Virus record (IMG/VR): IMGVR_UViG_3300009087_000001
Span: 1-40,427 of that record
Length of the DNA stretch: 40,427 bases
Strand: one strand, 5' to 3'
Source of the DNA: a virus
Position numbers and translations under genes: made by a program. Positions 36,703 to 40,427 of the stretch are shown here, in pieces (position 1 is the first letter of the stretch; each line of letters opens with the position of its first letter). The notes below the pieces were generated by a model. That model worked only from the letters and a program-made list of their open reading frames with translations. It ran no database searches and was not told the DNA's origin.

Positions 36703-38592
36703 ATGAAAAGATATAAATATGATGTGTATGAATCAGACGGAACTTATATAACAACGTGGAGCGATGTTATCAGCGAGCCGAGTTTTTCAAAAAATATAAA
36801 TGGCGGATTAGGAGAATGCAAGATTGTGTTGGCAAGATTGGCAGACGATTTTGGGGAAAGTGATGATGTTACTTTTAACAATCAAGTTATTATAAGATGT
36901 TTTGACACCGATACGAATGACGGAGTAATTGTTTTCAATGGATTTATTTCAGGGTATACCCCCGTTTTGGAAAAAAACGATGAGTATATTGAGGTAAATG
37001 TATTAGGATATGTTCAGGAGTTATCAGGCGTTGAATTATTAGATAACGGGACGGGGATAAATGAAACGCCGACACTTAATAACACGACAGTTGAATACGC
37101 CAGCCAAGATCCAAGTGATATTTTAAAAGATGTGATTGATAAGTATAATGACATTACGGGAGTTTATGGAAAAATAAATTATGCGGTGGATAGCATTGAC
37201 GACACAAGTTTATCAGTTAGCTATATTTTTAAGTCAGTTTCAATTTTGGAAGCGATTGAAAAAATTGTTGCGATGTGTCCAGCTAATTGGTATTGGTATT
37301 TGGATGAAAATAATATAATTCATTTACACCAGTTTTCCATTACTTCAGAGCATACTTTTTATGTGGGCAGGGACATTCAGGAAATCAAGCCGTATAAAAG
37401 AATTGAAAATGTTAAAAATGTTTGCTATGTAACGGGAGGGGATAACTCCGGAGAAAATCATTTTAGAAAATATGACAGATCCGCAAGCATAACCGCTTAT
37501 GGGAGAAAAGTTATTTGGATAGAGGATAACCGCCTAACGGATGCGGATACAATGCAAGCCTTCGCCGATGCGGTGCTTGATAGACAGGACGAGCCAGAGG
37601 TTAGAACGCAGATTACGATAGTTGATAATAATACTGCTGAAAAAATAAGAGATACCTCTTTAATCGCTCATTATAAATTTGATGAGGGTTCAGGAACGGA
37701 AGCGGTTGATTCTCAAAACGGATTAAATGGAACAATAACGGGAGCTACTTATGTGGGTGGTAAAGACGGGTATGCTTTAAGTTTTAATGGCACAAGTGAT
37801 AAGGTTGTTGTCGCTTACGATGACAAACTTGCTCCGACTGAGGAATTATCTTTTGGTTGTTGGGCATATCGTTCAAACTGGACGGAAGCAACTGCTAGGT
37901 CAATTATTTCAAAAACAGAATCGGGGGGTTATTTATTACAATGTGTCAGTGGTTATATTAGAGGGTTTATTTTTCTTAATGGTGCATACAAAAATCCTCA
38001 ATATGCCCTTGCAAATTTATCAGTAGGGTGGCACCACTTTTTTGTTACTTGCGATGGAAGATATTCAAAATTGTATGTGGACGGAGCTTTGCAATCTACA
38101 GTAGATGCTGGAGCAACTTATCCGATTTATTATAAATATGAAAACGCAATGGGGATAGGGATAGAAGCGACTTCGGGAGATACCCCGTCGGGAAGTTATT
38201 TTGATGGAAAAATTGACGAAGTTAAAATCTACAATAAGGCTTTAACACAAAATGAAATTACTGAGATATTTGAAGATGATTTTATTGAAGGAAATGGGAT
38301 GGGCTATGATATTGAATCAATCCACCCTGGCGACACGGTTAATGTTTTAAATTTTCTCTCAAAGAAAACTTATACCCAGTGGGGCAGTGCGATATGGGGG
38401 ACGGATGTTTGGGGATATGATATTGCGAATGTGACTGCGGTTAGTGTGAATATTATAAAGGTTGACTATATACCAGACTATATTAAAATAGAAGTGAGCT
38501 CTATGCTTCCGACAATAACAAGGGGTATTAATGAGTTAAGGCGAAGACTTGAATCGCAAGCGACAGTTAATAATCCCGACGCACCAACTTAA
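36703..38592 (+). CDS. Baseplate hub / tail tip protein with LamG-like insert
   Basis: Residues 1-310 and 525-629 look like a tail-tip hub protein of the Tal/gp37 type (SFSKNINGGLGECKIVLARL, YIEVNVLGYVQELSG, EKIVAMCPANWYWYLDENNI, and GDTVNVLNFL late in the chain). Between them, residues about 318-522 form a LamG/concanavalin-type lectin domain: LIAHYKFDEGSGTEAVDSQN, YALSFNGTSDKVVV, LSVGWHHFFVTCDGRYSKLY, FDGKIDEVKIYNKALTQNEI. The insertion probably binds a host glycan, making this a receptor-binding protein. It ends with a one-base overlap of stop and next start. Confidence 0.82.
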   Translation: MKRYKYDVYESDGTYITTWSDVISEPSFSKNINGGLGECKIVLARLADDFGESDDVTFNNQVIIRCFDTDTNDGVIVFNGFISGYTPVLEKNDEYIEVNVLGYVQELSGVELLDNGTGINETPTLNNTTVEYASQDPSDILKDVIDKYNDITGVYGKINYAVDSIDDTSLSVSYIFKSVSILEAIEKIVAMCPANWYWYLDENNIIHLHQFSITSEHTFYVGRDIQEIKPYKRIENVKNVCYVTGGDNSGENHFRKYDRSASITAYGRKVIWIEDNRLTDADTMQAFADAVLDRQDEPEVRTQITIVDNNTAEKIRDTSLIAHYKFDEGSGTEAVDSQNGLNGTITGATYVGGKDGYALSFNGTSDKVVVAYDDKLAPTEELSFGCWAYRSNWTEATARSIISKTESGGYLLQCVSGYIRGFIFLNGAYKNPQYALANLSVGWHHFFVTCDGRYSKLYVDGALQSTVDAGATYPIYYKYENAMGIGIEATSGDTPSGSYFDGKIDEVKIYNKALTQNEITEIFEDDFIEGNGMGYDIESIHPGDTVNVLNFLSKKTYTQWGSAIWGTDVWGYDIANVTAVSVNIIKVDYIPDYIKIEVSSMLPTITRGINELRRRLESQATVNNPDAPT

Positions 38593-38918
38593 TGAATTAT
38601 TTAAAGTGTCCGATAACGGGCGAAACAATTTTAAAAATTACTCCAAAAGGAATTTTTCAAAGAGTTAATTACTCCGAGATATTTTTTAAATTGAATGACG
38701 GGAGTAAAATGAGAATTGCGGTTAGTAAAAATGCTAAAAAAAGTTTAACCGAAAAACAAGCGGATGACTTATTTTCAAAAATAAATAAAGACAGAATAAA
38801 CAGAATAAAAACGAAAGCGTTAGATGAAGATGTAAAAAACAAACAGTTAAAAAGAATTACTGATTTAAAATATAATTTAATAGAAGATAGGGGGGGCTCT
38901 CTATTTAAAAAGAACTAG
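38592..38918 (+). CDS. Hypothetical tail-region protein, 108 aa
   Basis: Short N-terminal CPITGETILKITPKGIFQRV strands followed by a lysine-rich helical tail. It lies between the hub and the collar fibre and may be a fibre attachment or assembly protein. I do not recognise the family. The start shares one base with the hub stop. Confidence 0.6.
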   Translation: MNYLKCPITGETILKITPKGIFQRVNYSEIFFKLNDGSKMRIAVSKNAKKSLTEKQADDLFSKINKDRINRIKTKALDEDVKNKQLKRITDLKYNLIEDRGGSLFKKN

Positions 38919-38919
38919 C

Positions 38920-39621
38920 ATGGCAATTACAAAATCTTATACTTTTACAAACGGAACAACGATTGATCCCGATGAAGTTAATCAAAACTTTGACGATGTG
39001 TTAGATGAGATTAAGGGGGCTCATCATCAGGACGCTGACGGAACTTTAATTGTGCCTGCGGACATAAATACCGATTGGGGGTTAGTTCCAGTTGGCGGAA
39101 TTATTTTGTGGAGCGGTTTAATTTCAGCGGTTCCTAGCGGATATGCTTTTTGCAACGGAAGCGATGGCACGATTGATATGAGAAATAAATTTGTGATTTG
39201 CCCTGGGCAAGATAGCGGGGGGACTTATGATACAGCCGACACGGGCGGAAGTGCGACTATCAATATCGCTCACACTCACACAGGTCCCTCGCATACGCAT
39301 TCAATAGCTAATGACTCCATAGTTCACAACCACTGGATGAAAAATCATACACACGGATATTCAGGCACGACTTCTACTGTTGGTTGTAATCAGCAAGTAG
39401 GTAACCCAAACGAAGAAGATAGCTTAGGGGTAACTCACTCACATACTTATTCTGGTAATACAGGGGCTCCAAGTGATAATACTAGCGATAATGCTACTGT
39501 AAATCATAGTCACGGAGGAGCAACTGGCTCAGCTGGAACAGGCAACACGGGATCAGCGTTAAGTGCGAGCCAGTCTGTATTAAACCCCTATCGGGCGACT
39601 GTTCTTATTCAGAAAACTTAA
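38920..39621 (+). CDS. Collar-domain tail fibre protein
   Basis: Residues 50-110 are a phage tail collar domain (LVPVGGIILWSG, VPSGYAFCNGSDGTIDMRNK, FVICPGQDSGGTYDTADTGG). A shaft follows with four histidine pairs: HTHTGPSHTHS, NHTHGY, THSHTYS and NHSHGG, a pattern known from metal-binding fibre shafts such as T4 gp12. The end, SALSASQSVLNPYRATVLIQK, is the usual closing strand. It should be a trimeric fibre at the tail tip that touches the host. It is the last structural gene; a large inverted repeat begins at its stop. Confidence 0.82.
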   Translation: MAITKSYTFTNGTTIDPDEVNQNFDDVLDEIKGAHHQDADGTLIVPADINTDWGLVPVGGIILWSGLISAVPSGYAFCNGSDGTIDMRNKFVICPGQDSGGTYDTADTGGSATINIAHTHTGPSHTHSIANDSIVHNHWMKNHTHGYSGTTSTVGCNQQVGNPNEEDSLGVTHSHTYSGNTGAPSDNTSDNATVNHSHGGATGSAGTGNTGSALSASQSVLNPYRATVLIQKT

Positions 39622-39672
39622 TTAACTAGCCAAATATTTAGCCCCCCTACTTTTGTTTGGCTAGTCAATTAA
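39618..39672 (+). terminator. 17-bp inverted repeat with C6 loop behind the fibre gene
   Basis: TTAATTAACTAGCCAAA (39618-39634) and TTTGGCTAGTCAATTAA (39656-39672) pair at 16 of 17 positions around a 21-base loop that contains CCCCCC. The left arm includes the stop codon of the fibre gene. No strong T-run follows, so it may be a terminator for either strand, a processing site, or a binding site. Confidence 0.6.
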
Positions 39673-39689
39673 GTCTGCTAAAAAAAATT

Positions 39690-39869
39690 ATGAAAAAATT
39701 AAAAAAAGTTTTAACTAGTAATCAGGCGAAAACATTTTATTGGGGAACAGCCAACGGAATAATCGCTTTAGCCATCTTGTATTGTAGCGATTTAAATTGG
39801 GCGTATGCTCCAGTGCTGATCGCAGGATTGAATATGTTAACGAAACATATTAACACAAAATATCTATGA
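39690..39869 (+). CDS. Holin-like two-pass membrane protein, 59 aa
   Basis: From the ATG at 39690 the protein reads MKKLKKVLTSNQAKTFYWGT, then hydrophobic ANGIIALAILYC (about residues 20-33) and WAYAPVLIAGLNML (about 38-52), with a short basic end. A basic N-terminus and two hydrophobic segments are typical for small holins. It follows the tail genes, where lysis genes usually stand, although the wall hydrolases are far away at 2.0 and 7.8 kb. The end overlaps the next gene (ATGA). Confidence 0.6.
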   Translation: MKKLKKVLTSNQAKTFYWGTANGIIALAILYCSDLNWAYAPVLIAGLNMLTKHINTKYL

Positions 39870-40108
39870 CTGAAAACGAATGTGCGAGCAAGCAGGACAA
39901 ATGTTTTAGAAAAAACATCAAGCCTATCTTGGACGAAATGAACCAAAAGTTGGATGCGGTGCTTCCAACGATAAAAGAAATAAACAACTTAAAACAAGCG
40001 TGGCAAATCACAGGCTTTATTGGAAGTTGTGTTGTGAAGATAGTTATTGGAGTAGGTATTATAATCGGTGCTTGCTATTCAATCCGCGCTTGGATTAGGG
40101 GAGAGTAG
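39866..40108 (+). CDS. Membrane protein with coiled coil, holin/spanin-like, 80 aa
   Basis: Residues 15-52 form an amphipathic coiled coil (KNIKPILDEMNQKLDAVLPT); residues about 53-74 (FIGSCVVKIVIGVGIIIGAC) form one membrane segment followed by a basic tail. This layout recalls the XhlA/haemolysin-like partners of holins, which hold endolysin or a holin at the membrane. It is coupled to the holin-like gene by an ATGA overlap, so the two are likely to act together in lysis. Confidence 0.6.
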   Translation: MTENECASKQDKCFRKNIKPILDEMNQKLDAVLPTIKEINNLKQAWQITGFIGSCVVKIVIGVGIIIGACYSIRAWIRGE

Positions 40109-40141
40109 GATTGGATTAAAAAATAAAGTTCTTTGTAAAAC

Positions 40142-40184
40142 TAATGTCAAGTAAGGAGAATTAGATTGTCAACCTATTGTCAAG
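40142..40184 (+). repeat. Three TGTCAA motifs before the left-end cluster
   Basis: TGTCAA occurs at about 40145, 40167 and 40178, the last two within TTGTCAACCTATTGTCAAGG. They stand between the lysis genes and the zinc-ribbon start and might be operator half-sites or vestiges of promoter -35 boxes. Confidence 0.4.
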
Positions 40185-40193
40185 GAGGACGAA

Positions 40194-40349
40194 ATGAAAC
40201 TTTACTTTCACTGTATTGTGTGCGAGAAGAAGTGGGGCAATCCGAAAGGAATGATTATAAAAACTTTTTGCCCGAAATGTTTTAGGTTAATTAAAGAAGA
40301 ACGAGAAAGGAGGCAAAATGAAACTGATTTTTGTGGATGTCCGAAATGA
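40194..40349 (+). CDS. Small zinc-ribbon protein, 51 aa
   Basis: CIVC at residues 7-10 and CPKC at about residues 26-29 form a zinc ribbon; two further cysteines (CGC) lie near the C-terminus. CAAGGAGGACGAA provides a strong ribosome site. The frame continues through the start of the terminal repeat and overlaps the next gene (start 40318, equal to position 14) by 32 bases. Probably a small regulator or adaptor; function unknown. Confidence 0.65.
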   Translation: MKLYFHCIVCEKKWGNPKGMIIKTFCPKCFRLIKEERERRQNETDFCGCPK

Positions 40350-40427
40350 AGAAAAGGTTGGTTGTTATCAGGAGGACGGTAGAGTTTATTACTGCTGTGA
40401 AAAAAAGTGCTTTCAAGACAAGGTAGA
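40305..40427. repeat. Terminal direct repeat, copy 2
   Basis: Exact copy of bases 1-123. It contains the end of the zinc-ribbon gene and the first 110 bases (40318 on) of the 53-residue gene that is complete at 14-175. Confidence 0.95.

Noticed and set aside
1-40427. Alternative genetic code (UGA or UAG read as an amino acid)
   Set aside because: TGA and TAG end well-recognised genes such as the exonuclease, ParB-like protein, small terminase and tail tube, often in ATGA overlaps; no conserved protein is interrupted by them.
1-40427. CRISPR array, tRNA or rRNA genes
   Set aside because: No regularly spaced repeats of suitable length and no tRNA cloverleaf or rRNA-like sequence were noticed; the tandem repeats present are short and lie in or before coding regions.

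Overview
The window looks like one complete, circularly represented genome of a tailed, siphovirus-type phage. Bases 1-123 are repeated exactly at 40305-40427, so the unit genome is about 40,304 bp and the two ends join inside a cluster of small genes. Every convincing gene lies on the + strand. The DNA is AT-rich and uses the standard code: TAA, TAG and TGA all end real genes. I see no integrase, no lysogeny repressor, no tRNA and no CRISPR array, so nothing argues for a temperate life style apart from one small excisionase-like DNA-binding protein.

Layout. 40194-40427 and 1-1124: tiny proteins (zinc ribbons, a mini HNH protein), most with strong AGGAGG ribosome sites. 1243-10719: early region driven by sigma70-type TTGACA/TATAAT promoters. 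It holds a membrane-anchored transglycosylase, a Rad52-like annealing protein, a YqaJ-type exonuclease, a putative ssDNA-binding protein, a winged-helix replication protein, a C39-like peptidase (probable endolysin) with an M23-like relic beside it, a crowd of 35-69 aa proteins, and an HNH protein. 10703-10835: a promoter followed directly by a terminator, which may make a short RNA or act as an attenuator. 10843-14936: a RusA resolvase, then a coupled ParB-like / SPL-like radical SAM pair and a glycosyltransferase. 14923-21100: small and large terminase, a portal fused to a MuF domain, the prohead protease and the HK97-fold capsid protein. 21161-30314: about 9.2 kb that interrupts the usual head-to-tail order. 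It contains a methyltransferase/P-loop fusion, a double-domain glycosyltransferase, a glycosyltransferase/methyltransferase fusion, a probable decoration protein, a fibre-like protein and a 1120 aa repeat protein. 30324-39621: connectors, tail tube, tail assembly chaperones with a -1 frameshift site, tape measure, Dit, a baseplate hub with a lectin-like insert, and a collar fibre. 39690-40108: two holin-like membrane proteins.

How it works together. Recombination-type replication (annealing protein, exonuclease, resolvase, ssDNA-binding protein) with host polymerase and helicase would feed a terminase and an HK97-type capsid. Two groups of modification enzymes, one next to the terminase and one next to the capsid gene, suggest that the phage chemically modifies its DNA, its virion, or both; the sequence does not decide which.

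Host. A Patescibacteria (CPR) host is my best inference: most genes start after an A/T-rich leader ending in AAAAATATG instead of a Shine-Dalgarno site, promoters are of CTTGACA/TATAAT type, and several proteins (11394-11756, 5343-5570, and the GIGTTSP-motif fibre) recall families I associate with those genomes. UGA is used as stop, which speaks against the UGA-glycine lineages. This is not proven. The most unusual points are a terminase gene whose start codon is out of frame because of an A10 run, the ParB/radical SAM/glycosyltransferase cassette, and the methyltransferase/P-loop fusion behind the capsid gene.
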